Source: Flagellimonas aurea
GTDB taxonomy: Bacteria > Bacteroidota > Bacteroidia > Flavobacteriales > Flavobacteriaceae
Length of the DNA stretch: 64,000 nucleotides
Assembly: GCF_017313785.1 (NCBI RefSeq)
Contig: NZ_JAFLNL010000001.1
Coordinates: 372,001-436,000 of the forward strand
Direction: 5' to 3'
A program made the position numbers and the translations under genes. Positions 36,064 to 44,730 of the stretch are shown here, piece by piece. The notes below the pieces were generated by a model. It was not told the DNA's origin and ran no database searches. It saw nothing but the letters and a program-made list of their open reading frames with translations. Position 1 is the first letter of the stretch. Each line of letters starts with the position of its first letter.

Positions 36064-37448
36064 TGAAAAAGATAAAAATGACAAATCATTATATATTGGG
36101 CCTGATCTTCCTGGCCTTCAACTGGAACTGTCAAAGCGATGGCGGAGGCACGGAACCCACAGAAGAACCGGCGATCGAAGCGGGCGTCTCCCAAATCGAT
36201 TATCAGGTCTCCCAGCAAGTATTTACCAATCCAGAACGTGGATTTATGCATACCTGGACGGTGTTTTCCGAAGGGAATGCGGTGGACCCTACGGCATTGG
36301 ACAACCTGAAGAACCAAAATGTAAGCCTTATACTGCGATTGTATTATTTGGAGCAATTCAAGGACGGGCCGCTTAGTACGGTACAACTGGAACTGTTCCA
36401 GACCGATATGGAACGGTTTAGGGAGGCCGGGGTCAAATGCGTGCTCCGTTTTGCCTATACCAACGACCAGAATGGAACCGATGCGCCTATTGATGTCATG
36501 GAGACCCATTTGGACCAATTGGCCCCACTTTTTGAAGAAAATGCCGATGTTATCGCGTTTGTACAGGCCGGTTTTATAGGTGCCTGGGGAGAGTGGTACT
36601 ATTCATCTAATGGATTGGCCAATACGGAAGGTAGGGAAGCATTGCTTACCAAAATGCTGGAAGTCTTTCCGGAGAACATCAAAATACAGGTGAGGACCCC
36701 ATTGTACAAACAGGCGATTTTTGGGTATTCCACGGCCATGGGTTCGGATATCGGCTATGGAACAAGTGACCTGGCAAGGGTCGGCTTCCACAATGATTGC
36801 TTTATGGCCAGTACCACGGATTATGGGACCTATCAGGATATAGCGGCAGAAAAGGATTATATAAGTAAAGAAGCCCTTTATGTACCGACTGGTGGGGAAA
36901 CCTGTCCGCCCGTAGACATCCCATTGGCCGACTGTACGACCGCGGAAACGGAAATGGAACTCCTGAAATGGACGTACCTGAACCTGGATTATTATGGCCC
37001 TGTACTGGACGGATGGCGAAATGCCAATTGTTTTGAGGATTTCCAGCGCAGACTGGGTTATCGCCTGGCCCTCAGACGTGCCACCTTAGCGGATGAAGTT
37101 TCCAACAGCCTTCAGCTTCGGTTGGACATGGAGAATCTGGGCTTTGCGCCCGTTTACAGTACCAAGAACTCCTATCTGGTACTACGGTCGACTGCGGACG
37201 GGACCCTATTCAAAAAACCATTGGAACTTGATATCAGAAGGCTTTTGCCGGATTCAACGTTCGAATGGGAAGAGACTCTGGATATCTCGGACGTACCCCA
37301 AGGCAGCTATGAACTGCTCTTGGAAATTGCAGATGCCTTCGAATCATTACAGGGCAGACCCGAGTACAGTATACGACTGGCCAATGCCAATGTTTGGGAA
37401 GCTTCCACCGGATTCAACGACCTGAACCATACAATTACAATCAATTAA
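36063..37448 (+). CDS. Exported DUF4874/DUF4832 protein, glycosidase-like
   Basis: 461 residues from the ATG at 36063, which shares one base with the upstream stop (TAATG). An N-terminal hydrophobic segment ends at NWNCQSDGGG, a likely lipidated Cys followed by a Gly/Glu-rich linker. The N-terminal domain (~45-220) has TNPERGFMHTW, LILRLYYLEQF and FIGAWGEWYYSSNG, the DUF4874 pattern of a TIM-barrel-like fold; the DUF4832 domain follows (~225-460). Acidic residues in the GEW motif could be catalytic, but no activity is established to my knowledge. Its place between a GH109-like gene and a binding lipoprotein makes a glycan-cleaving role plausible. Confidence 0.8.
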   Translation: MKKIKMTNHYILGLIFLAFNWNCQSDGGGTEPTEEPAIEAGVSQIDYQVSQQVFTNPERGFMHTWTVFSEGNAVDPTALDNLKNQNVSLILRLYYLEQFKDGPLSTVQLELFQTDMERFREAGVKCVLRFAYTNDQNGTDAPIDVMETHLDQLAPLFEENADVIAFVQAGFIGAWGEWYYSSNGLANTEGREALLTKMLEVFPENIKIQVRTPLYKQAIFGYSTAMGSDIGYGTSDLARVGFHNDCFMASTTDYGTYQDIAAEKDYISKEALYVPTGGETCPPVDIPLADCTTAETEMELLKWTYLNLDYYGPVLDGWRNANCFEDFQRRLGYRLALRRATLADEVSNSLQLRLDMENLGFAPVYSTKNSYLVLRSTADGTLFKKPLELDIRRLLPDSTFEWEETLDISDVPQGSYELLLEIADAFESLQGRPEYSIRLANANVWEASTGFNDLNHTITIN

Positions 37449-37470
37449 CCAACTTCTTAAAACGAATATT

Positions 37471-38334
37471 ATGAAAAATCTACAGCTAATTTTAGGGATG
37501 CTAACCCTTCTGTTCTGTATCGGGTGTTCTGATGACGACGGCAGTGCAGGGAATGGTACGGGCCCCGTGGCGGACTTTTCCTTTAGCAATGACGAAAGTA
37601 CGTTCACCTTCACCAATCTCTCGGAGAATGCAACGGATTACCAATGGGACTTTGGGGACTTAAAGTTCTATTCCTATGAGGAAAGTCCGACTTATACTTA
37701 TGACATAGGCGGTGAAATTACAGTATCACTGACCGCCACCAATGAAGCCGGGGAAAGCGATTTTATTTCGAAGACCATCACGGCGCCCGAGATCATCATC
37801 ATCAATATTGACATTGATGGAGAATTCGAGGATTGGACGGATGTAGCGATTGCTGCTGAAAATACCTCGGGTACCGGATCTATTCAACGTATAAAGGTAT
37901 GGGCAGGAGGAGAAAACGTCAACATCTATTTTGAGGGAAATACCAGCATGCAAATGGAACTGGTGGATATGTTCATCAATAGTGATGGTGATCCCGCAAC
38001 GGGATTCCTCCATGGTACTTGGCCAGAGAACTCAGGGGCAGAATTCCTGTTTGAAGGCCCTTTGGTCAGTAATGGTTGGGGCAGTTTTTATGCACATGCA
38101 GACCCTGCTGGAGGATGGGCCTGGAACGCCATTGCAGGTTCGGCGGCCAATTTGACCTCCTCTGGGATCGTGGCCCTCGATGAAGAGACCAATGCCATTG
38201 AGTTCCAAATTCCCAAGACCCAGTTTGGGACATTGGGCGAGTCCTTCGGAATTGCTATAACCGAAATGACAGCGGGTTGGGCCCTAGTGGCCAATTTCCC
38301 CGAAGGAGGTTCCTTTATCATCATTGAACCTTAA
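37471..38334 (+). CDS. PKD plus CBM9-like surface lipoprotein
   Basis: 287 residues. Lipobox FCIGCSDDD (Cys19) is followed by a PKD domain (~30-105, TDYQWDFGDLKFYSYEESPT and GGEITVSLTATNEAGES) and a second beta-rich domain (~115-287, IDIDGEFEDWTD, IRFLE-like strands, MFINSDGDPATGF, EFQIPKTQFG) resembling the CBM9/DOMON-type carbohydrate-binding fold. It is probably a surface glycan-binding protein, equivalent to SusE/SusF, handing substrate to the SusCD pair. The operon continues past it through a terminator to the NagX-like gene. Confidence 0.8.
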   Translation: MKNLQLILGMLTLLFCIGCSDDDGSAGNGTGPVADFSFSNDESTFTFTNLSENATDYQWDFGDLKFYSYEESPTYTYDIGGEITVSLTATNEAGESDFISKTITAPEIIIINIDIDGEFEDWTDVAIAAENTSGTGSIQRIKVWAGGENVNIYFEGNTSMQMELVDMFINSDGDPATGFLHGTWPENSGAEFLFEGPLVSNGWGSFYAHADPAGGWAWNAIAGSAANLTSSGIVALDEETNAIEFQIPKTQFGTLGESFGIAITEMTAGWALVANFPEGGSFIIIEP

Positions 38335-38377
38335 ACATTCTTGGAAATAATTGAGTTAGTTTTATATTGATGCAAAT

Positions 38378-38415
38378 GCCTTGGCCCGGTGGACTCCATT
38401 GGTCAGGGCTTTTTT
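38378..38415 (+). terminator. Rho-independent terminator
   Basis: GCCTTGGCC (38378-38386) pairs with GGTCAGGGC (38401-38409) through nine pairs including two G-U, and six T follow. It ends or attenuates the SusCD-lipoprotein transcript 43 bp after the last stop and 30 bp before the NagX-like start, so that gene may be expressed at a lower level or from its own promoter. Confidence 0.75.
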
Positions 38416-38438
38416 GTTATAACCAAATATAACCGGCC

Positions 38439-39548
38439 ATGAAAAATACTGCCATTACAGACACCCCCAAGCGATTGCTGTCCATTGACGTGCTCAGGGG
38501 GTTCGATATGTTGATGATCATTTTTGCCGATCATTTTTTCTACAATCTCCACCAGGGGGCACAAACTGGGACCACTGCATTTTTTGCCGAACAGTTTTCC
38601 CATCCTGATTGGTTTGGTTTTCATTTTTATGACATTATCATGCCTCTCTTTCTTTTTGTGGTTGGTGCGGTGATTCCCTTTTCCATGGAGCGCAGGGTCC
38701 GTTCCACGCCGAATAAATTCAGTCTCTACCCCCACTTGATCAGAAGGTTTGTCATCCTGTTCATCCTGGGTTGGGTCGTTCAGGGCAATCTCCTGCACTT
38801 CGACCTACAAAAGTTCCAGGTGTTCAGTAACACACTTCAGGCCATTGCGGTCGGTTATCTGTTCACCTGTATCGCTTATATACATCTGGGGAAGAAGGGA
38901 AGATACCTCCTTTTTCTGGGTTGCTTACTGGTCTACACCCTGTTACTGGAATTCGCATATATCCCCGGTATAGGTTCCAGTGAGTTACTGCCCGACAGGA
39001 ACATCGCCTTATATATCGACCGCTTGATCTTTGGCCCCTTCGATGATGGGTATCAATATACATGGCTACTGACAGGACTGGGCTTTACAGCCACTACCCT
39101 ATCCGGTCTTTTTGCCGGGGAGCTCCTAAAATCAAGGCCATTTGAGACCAGGACACTTTGGTTATTGACCATCGTGGGCCTGGCCGGCATTTCCATGGCA
39201 CTGGTGCTGCATTTATGGCACCCGATCGTTAAAAAGATATGGAACAGTTCCTTCGTACTGCTTTCCTCCGGGATCTGTTTTTTGTTACTGGCCCTTTTCT
39301 ACTGGATCGTGGACATTAAAAAATATAGGCAATGGGCCTACCCCTTGAAGGTCATTGGCATGAATGCCATTACGGCCTATGTACTGTCCCATGTGATCCA
39401 CTTTCCTTCCATTGCCAAACAATTGTTATTTGGCCTTGAACAATTTGTAGGTCCGTACTATGATGCGCTGGCATCGATTGGAGGATTTCTGCTCTTGTAC
39501 CTCTTGTTGTGGTATATGTACAAAAATCAAACCTTTATCAAAATATAA
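38439..39548 (+). CDS. NagX-like transmembrane N-acetyltransferase
   Basis: 369 residues with about ten hydrophobic segments. The opening RLLSIDVLRGFDMLMIIFAD and DIIMPLFLFVVGAVIPFS are typical of the HGSNAT/NagX family (DUF1624/DUF5009), relatives of lysosomal heparan-alpha-glucosaminide N-acetyltransferase. That family moves an acetyl group across a membrane onto a terminal amino sugar. Many Bacteroidota amino-sugar loci include such a gene, often with uncertain role. Here it could re-acetylate free hexosamine in the periplasm before import. The start follows a terminator by 24 bp. Confidence 0.78.
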   Translation: MKNTAITDTPKRLLSIDVLRGFDMLMIIFADHFFYNLHQGAQTGTTAFFAEQFSHPDWFGFHFYDIIMPLFLFVVGAVIPFSMERRVRSTPNKFSLYPHLIRRFVILFILGWVVQGNLLHFDLQKFQVFSNTLQAIAVGYLFTCIAYIHLGKKGRYLLFLGCLLVYTLLLEFAYIPGIGSSELLPDRNIALYIDRLIFGPFDDGYQYTWLLTGLGFTATTLSGLFAGELLKSRPFETRTLWLLTIVGLAGISMALVLHLWHPIVKKIWNSSFVLLSSGICFLLLALFYWIVDIKKYRQWAYPLKVIGMNAITAYVLSHVIHFPSIAKQLLFGLEQFVGPYYDALASIGGFLLLYLLLWYMYKNQTFIKI

Positions 39549-39565
39549 AGGGAACCGCCAGGCCT

Positions 39566-39597
39566 ATCCGGTTCATGACAGTGATCATGAACCGGAT
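39566..39597. terminator. 13-bp perfect hairpin at the meeting point of two operons
   Basis: ATCCGGTTCATGA (39566-39578) and TCATGAACCGGAT (39585-39597) are exact inverted repeats with a 6-nt loop. The right arm contains the mutase stop codon (39585-39587 read on minus), and the NagX-like gene ends at 39548. There is no T-run. It probably blocks read-through or protects both 3' ends. Confidence 0.7.
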
Positions 39598-40964
39598 ACG
39601 AGGTTCCGGATCTCGGTTATCATGGCCGCGAGACCGCTTGGCTCCCTATGCTCGGCATACAAGCGTACAATGGGTTCCGTATTTGATTTTCTCAATTGGA
39701 TCCACCCATTTGGGTAATAGATCTTGAGCCCATCTTCCTCGTTTACCTGTATACCGGTATGGGAAGCCTTGATCTTCGCGAACCATTGCTCCACCTGTAC
39801 GTCCTCGGACAATTCCATTTTGGTCTTTTCCATAACGTACTTTGGCAATCGGTCCACTAAGGCCGATAGCGTTTGTCCTTCTTTGGCCAACAGGGTCAGT
39901 ACGATCGCTATCCCTACCAACGCATCCCTTCCATAATGTAATTCGGGGCAAATGACCCCTCCATTGCCCTCTCCTCCGATAACCGCATGGTGGTTCTTCA
40001 TCGCCTTCACTACGTGGACTTCCCCTACCGGGGACTCAAAAAAGGGCACGCCGCGCTTTTGGGCAATATCCTGTAAGGCCATGGTCGACGACATATTGGC
40101 CACCAGTGGCCCTGATTTTTGGGAAAGGATATGATCGGCAACAAGTACCAAGGTATTTTCCTCCCCAATGGGAACACCATTTTCTGCGACCAACGCCAAT
40201 CGATCGACATCGGGATCAACGGCAATGCCCAGATCCAAACGATGTTCCCGAACAAGTTCCCCCAACCCTGTCAAATGCTCCGCCAAAGGTTCGGCCACAC
40301 GCTGAAAATGGCCATGGGGCTCGTCATAGATCTGTTCGATACGGTCTACTCCCAATCTTTCCAAAAGCAGTGGTACGGCCAGGCTGCCAACGGAATTGAC
40401 ACTATCCACCCCAATGGAAAAATGGGCCTTCTTGATGGCTTCCACATCTACGATGGGCAACTTTAAAATAGCTGCAATATGCTGTTCCAGGGCATTTTGG
40501 TCCGTGCCATAGGTTCCCAATTCCGTGGACTCAGGAAAGCTAAGTGCGGTATGCTCCGCAAGTTCCATAATGGTCGCCCCTGCTTCCTTGGAAAGGAACT
40601 CCCCTTTGTCGTTCAACAATTTAAGGGCGTTCCAGTGCATCGGATTATGACTGGCCGTTAAAATGATTCCGCCCTGTGCCCTATGATGGACCACAGCCAT
40701 TTCCACCGTGGGTGTTGTTGCAAGACCAAGATCCACAATATGGATGCCCATGCCCATCAGTGAACCGATGACCAAATGGGAAACCATTTCACCGGATATA
40801 CGCGCATCCCTGCCCACGATCACCGTAGGGCCGGTATCCGAGTTGTTCTTGACCCATGTGGCATATGCAGTGGCATATTTGACAATATCCATTGGGGTAA
40901 GCGAATTCCCTGGGGTCCCTCCTATGGTACCCCTGATTCCAGAAACTGAACTGATCAAAGCCAT
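39585..40964 (-). CDS. glmM: Phosphoglucosamine mutase-type phosphohexomutase
   Basis: 459 residues, alpha-D-phosphohexomutase superfamily. The four functional loops are present: phosphoserine loop TASHNPMHWN (Ser near residue 105), metal loop DPDVDRLAL, sugar-binding loop GEGNGGV, and phosphate-binding RKSNTEPIVRLYAEH. GlmM normally interconverts glucosamine-6-P and glucosamine-1-P for cell-wall synthesis. As the last gene of a catabolic operon with kinase, nucleotidyltransferase, epimerase and NagB-LmbE, it more likely converts HexNAc-1-P to HexNAc-6-P here; that is inference. Its start is 1 bp after the NagB-LmbE stop. Confidence 0.88.
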   Translation of the reverse strand: MALISSVSGIRGTIGGTPGNSLTPMDIVKYATAYATWVKNNSDTGPTVIVGRDARISGEMVSHLVIGSLMGMGIHIVDLGLATTPTVEMAVVHHRAQGGIILTASHNPMHWNALKLLNDKGEFLSKEAGATIMELAEHTALSFPESTELGTYGTDQNALEQHIAAILKLPIVDVEAIKKAHFSIGVDSVNSVGSLAVPLLLERLGVDRIEQIYDEPHGHFQRVAEPLAEHLTGLGELVREHRLDLGIAVDPDVDRLALVAENGVPIGEENTLVLVADHILSQKSGPLVANMSSTMALQDIAQKRGVPFFESPVGEVHVVKAMKNHHAVIGGEGNGGVICPELHYGRDALVGIAIVLTLLAKEGQTLSALVDRLPKYVMEKTKMELSEDVQVEQWFAKIKASHTGIQVNEEDGLKIYYPNGWIQLRKSNTEPIVRLYAEHREPSGLAAMITEIRNLVSGS

Positions 40965-40965
40965 A

Positions 40966-42888
40966 TCAAAAGTCGTATTTTACAAAAGCTTCCATGGCCG
41001 CATAGCTGGCCAATCCCAATTTTTGATATTTCAGGGCGGTATCCTTATTACGATCTTCCGCCCGTACCCAGAACTCACGTAGGTCCTCCCCTTGGAACAT
41101 CACACCATCTTTCTGGGTCTGATGATAAAAGATGGCCTTCCTTTTGCGCAGGACCTGTTCAGGGCTCATGGGGACCGCCATCTCGATTTCATGGATATCC
41201 CATTCATGCCATGCGCCCCGATAGAGCCATACCCAGCATGCTTTCATAAAAGGCTTTTTCTTGAGCTCTTCCAATGAAGCAAAAAGTGCTTCCAGACATA
41301 CCCTGTGGGTACCGTGCGGATCCGCCAGGTCACCCGCCGCATAGATCTGATGGGGCTTAATGGTTTCAATGATCTGGTTCATGATCGCAATATCCTCGGG
41401 GCCCAATGGATTTTTTTTAATGGTCCCTGTCTCATAGAACGGAAGGTCCAAAAAATGTACCTGGTCATCAGGGATACCCATATAACGTGTTGCCCCGATA
41501 CTTTCCGCCCGTCGGATAGTACCTTTTAGTTTTCTTACCAGTGAGGAGTCATAGTCCTCGGTTGTCTTTTGGCCGATGTCCTGAATGATCTGTTCAAACA
41601 TGTTGCTCTCCCCCATGCTCTGCGCCACTTCGGCAACTTTGAGGGCCTCGTGATCGGCCACTGCGATATTTCCAGAGGTCTGGTAGACCACGTGGACCTC
41701 GTGCCCCTGGGCCACCAATCGGTCAAAGGTACCCCCCATAGAAATGACGTCGTCATCGGGATGTGGGCTAAAGATGATGACCCGTTTACATGCCGGTACT
41801 GCCCGTTCCGGTCTATGGGTATCATCGGCACTCGGCTTGCCCCCTGGCCAGCCCGTGATCGTATGTTGTAAGCGGTTAAAGGCCTTGATGTTGATCTCAT
41901 AGGAAGATTGTTCCATACTGAGCAGGTCCGACATGCCCGAATCATTATAATCCTTGTCGGTCAACTGCAGAATGGGTTTTTCCTTTTGCAAGCTCAGCCA
42001 GACCAGCGCCTTATGGGTCAGCTCACCCGTCCATTTACAATCGCCCACCAGCCATGGGGTATCGATACGTGTCAAATGGGCGGCAGATTCCCTATCGAGC
42101 ACAAAAGTGGTATTTTCATGTTCTTGGAGATAGGTCGCGGGAACCTCCGGGCTCATGGCTCCCTCAATAGTTCCCTTGATGACCTCCGCCTTGTTCTGTC
42201 CCCAGGCCATAAGTACGATTCGCTTGGCTTTCCGGATCGTTCCAATCCCCATCGTAATCGCTTTTCTGGGCACATTTTCCAGGCCTTTGAATGCCGGGGC
42301 TGCATCGACACGGGTAATATGGTCCAAGGTAATGTCCCTCGTGGCCGAATTAAAATGGGAACCCGGTTCATTAAATCCTATATGCCCGGTCCGTCCAATA
42401 CCTAGAAGCTGAAAATCCAGTCCGCCGGCCGCTTCTATCGACTGTTCATAGGACCGACAATAGGCCTTAACGTCTTCGGAAGCGATCGTACCGTCCGGAA
42501 TATGCACATTGGACGGGTCAATGTCCACATGATCGAACAAATGCTGGTGCATAAAGTAATGGTAACTCTGTATATTGCTTTTTTCCATAGGGTGGTACTC
42601 ATCCAGATTAAAGGTCACCACGTGCTTAAAGCTGAGGCCTTCCTCTCGATGAAGGCGTACCAATTCCTCATAGACCCTGATCGGTGAGGAGCCCGTTGCC
42701 AAGCCCAACACACAGGTTTTGCCCTGATTCGATTTCTTGCGGATCAAATCGGCCATCTCATGGGCCACTTGGATAGCACCCTGTTTGGCATCCTCAAAAA
42801 TGACATTGTGTATTTTTTCGAATCGGGTCTCTTCAAACTGACCCGCAGGTTGATAGTCGATCGTATGGACCGGTATAAATGTTTTCAT
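40966..42888 (-). CDS. nagB: NagB-LmbE fusion: glucosamine-6-phosphate deaminase plus PIG-L-type deacetylase
   Basis: 640 residues, against ~265 for a single-domain NagB. The N-terminal half (~30-300) is the deaminase: LGLATGSSPIRVYEEL, FNLDEYHPM (general base Asp) and GIGRTGHIGFNEPGS with the catalytic His-Glu region; it converts glucosamine-6-P to fructose-6-P and ammonia. The C-terminal half (~370-600) is a PIG-L/LmbE domain: FSPHPDDDVISMGG, DQVHFLDLPFY and DPHGTHR carry the zinc ligands typical of amino-sugar N-deacetylases. The fusion could deacetylate GlcNAc-6-P and then deaminate it, replacing NagA. Long NagB proteins occur in other Bacteroidota, but the role of the second domain is not settled to my knowledge. 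No signal peptide: cytoplasmic. Confidence 0.88.
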   Translation of the reverse strand: MKTFIPVHTIDYQPAGQFEETRFEKIHNVIFEDAKQGAIQVAHEMADLIRKKSNQGKTCVLGLATGSSPIRVYEELVRLHREEGLSFKHVVTFNLDEYHPMEKSNIQSYHYFMHQHLFDHVDIDPSNVHIPDGTIASEDVKAYCRSYEQSIEAAGGLDFQLLGIGRTGHIGFNEPGSHFNSATRDITLDHITRVDAAPAFKGLENVPRKAITMGIGTIRKAKRIVLMAWGQNKAEVIKGTIEGAMSPEVPATYLQEHENTTFVLDRESAAHLTRIDTPWLVGDCKWTGELTHKALVWLSLQKEKPILQLTDKDYNDSGMSDLLSMEQSSYEINIKAFNRLQHTITGWPGGKPSADDTHRPERAVPACKRVIIFSPHPDDDVISMGGTFDRLVAQGHEVHVVYQTSGNIAVADHEALKVAEVAQSMGESNMFEQIIQDIGQKTTEDYDSSLVRKLKGTIRRAESIGATRYMGIPDDQVHFLDLPFYETGTIKKNPLGPEDIAIMNQIIETIKPHQIYAAGDLADPHGTHRVCLEALFASLEELKKKPFMKACWVWLYRGAWHEWDIHEIEMAVPMSPEQVLRKRKAIFYHQTQKDGVMFQGEDLREFWVRAEDRNKDTALKYQKLGLASYAAMEAFVKYDF

Positions 42889-42921
42889 TGTAATCGAATG
42901 TTGTTGTTGATTTTAAATAGG

Positions 42922-44730
42922 TTATTCAATGATATTTTTAATTCGTTTCCACAAGAGGAGTAGTGCACCTCCTGCCAGTAGACTGATTCCCGTCCACACC
43001 AAGGCATAGGTCCACCTACCGTATATCCAGTATCCCACGGCAAATAGGGCCGCATAGATAAAAACACTCCCCACGAGCATCGCGAGTATACCACTGGGGA
43101 CGCTCCAAGAGGTTTCGGCATCGGCCAGATCAGAACTGGGATGACGGTCTATAATTCGCTTCCATCCCGGTCCTCCAGGCCTGGTCTTTTGATAAAAACG
43201 GTACAATACCCCATCGTCCTCTGGCGGGGTCAAATAGGTTACGGCAAGCCAGGCAACAGTGGTCAAGGCGACCACTACAATATATTCGGACCAATCGGGC
43301 AGGATTCCAACGTCCGTTGCGAACAGGTATGCGCCCATTGGTGTTAATTTGAACAGCAGGGAAAGGGCGCCGGAAACGAACATGGCCGTGATCTCGCTCC
43401 AAGCATTGATACGCCACCAAAACCAACGGAGGATAAAAATAAGTCCCGTGCCTGCGCCAAAGACCAATAAAACCTCGAACAATTGCAAAGCATTCTGTAG
43501 CACCAGGGCCAATAGGGCACTGACCAACATTAAGCCCACGGTGGCCATCCGGCCCACCCGGACCAATTGCTTTTCTGAGGCATCCGGATTGACCCTACGC
43601 TTGTAAAAGTCATATACGATATAGGAAGACCCCCAATTGAGCTGTGTGGAGATCGTGGACATATAGGCCGCCACCAAGGAGGCCAGTACGAGTCCCAACA
43701 AACCGGCGGGCAACAAGGTGAGCATGGCCGAATAGGCCAGGTCATGCCCCAGTTTGTCCTCGGATACGATAGGAAAGGCCCGTTGAAGGCTATCCAGGTC
43801 TGGAAACACGACCAATGAAGCCAGTGCGACCAATATCCAAGGCCATGGGCGTATGGCATAATGCATGACGTTAAAGAAGAAAGTGGCCCCAATAGCGTGT
43901 TTTTCATTTTTGGCCGATAGCATCCGTTGTGCAATATATCCGCCTCCCCCGGGTTCCGCACCTGGATACCATGAACTCCACCACTGGACCGCCAAGGGAA
44001 TGACCAACAGGGGGATCCAGGAACGGGAATCGTCCATATCTGGTAGGATATCCAGTTTCCCTTTGACATTTTCATGGGCAAGGAGTACTTCAAGCCCTCC
44101 GACCTCCGGTAAGTTGACCAGGTAATACGCCGCACCTACCGCTCCGATCATGGCCACAAAAAAGAGTACGAAATCCGTATAGACCACCCCCTTAAAGCCA
44201 CCTATGGCACTAAATATCACTGTGATCAGTCCTGCGGAGACCACGGTCTGCCACGGTTCCAGCCCCAACATGATACCCCCTATCTTAATGGCTGCCAAGG
44301 TTACCGCGGACATGGTGATCACGTTAAAGACCACACCGAGGTACAAGGCCCGGAACCCCCGTAAAAAGCGCGCCGGTGCACCGCCATAGCGCAATTCATA
44401 AAACTCTAGGTCCGTATTGACATTGGACTTTCGCCATAGGCGTGCATAGATAAAAACGGTCAACAGTCCTGTCAGCAGAAAGGCCCACCATACCCAGTTC
44501 CCGGACACCCCATTGGTCCGTACGATATCGGTCACCAGATTGGGCGTATCCGTGGAAAAGGTAGTCGCGACCATGGACATGCCCAGCAGCCACCAGGGCA
44601 TGGAACGCCCCGAAAGAAAATAGTCGGCACTACTACGGCCCGCACTTTTGGACACATAGATGCCAATGCCAAGCGTTACGGCAAAAAAAGAAAAAATGAT
44701 GATATAGTCCCAGAATTCCAAAGCAATCAT
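42922..44730 (-). CDS. Sodium:solute symporter (SSS family), probable sugar importer
   Basis: 602 residues with about 14 transmembrane segments. Family marks: SADYFLSGRSMPWWLLGMSM in the first helices, the GFKGVVYTDFVLFFVAMIG helix, and WWSSWYPGAEPGGGGYIAQR. SSS proteins use the sodium gradient to import sugars, amino acids or vitamins across the inner membrane. Its place in the operon suggests uptake of the free hexosamine released by the GH109-like enzyme. Its start overlaps the epimerase stop by 4 nt. Confidence 0.88.
   Translation of the reverse strand: MIALEFWDYIIIFSFFAVTLGIGIYVSKSAGRSSADYFLSGRSMPWWLLGMSMVATTFSTDTPNLVTDIVRTNGVSGNWVWWAFLLTGLLTVFIYARLWRKSNVNTDLEFYELRYGGAPARFLRGFRALYLGVVFNVITMSAVTLAAIKIGGIMLGLEPWQTVVSAGLITVIFSAIGGFKGVVYTDFVLFFVAMIGAVGAAYYLVNLPEVGGLEVLLAHENVKGKLDILPDMDDSRSWIPLLVIPLAVQWWSSWYPGAEPGGGGYIAQRMLSAKNEKHAIGATFFFNVMHYAIRPWPWILVALASLVVFPDLDSLQRAFPIVSEDKLGHDLAYSAMLTLLPAGLLGLVLASLVAAYMSTISTQLNWGSSYIVYDFYKRRVNPDASEKQLVRVGRMATVGLMLVSALLALVLQNALQLFEVLLVFGAGTGLIFILRWFWWRINAWSEITAMFVSGALSLLFKLTPMGAYLFATDVGILPDWSEYIVVVALTTVAWLAVTYLTPPEDDGVLYRFYQKTRPGGPGWKRIIDRHPSSDLADAETSWSVPSGILAMLVGSVFIYAALFAVGYWIYGRWTYALVWTGISLLAGGALLLLWKRIKNIIE

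Noticed and set aside
35401..36084. 227-codon open frame antisense to the GH109-like gene
   Set aside because: It overlaps a gene with strong family motifs on the other strand and has no independent start context or family signal.
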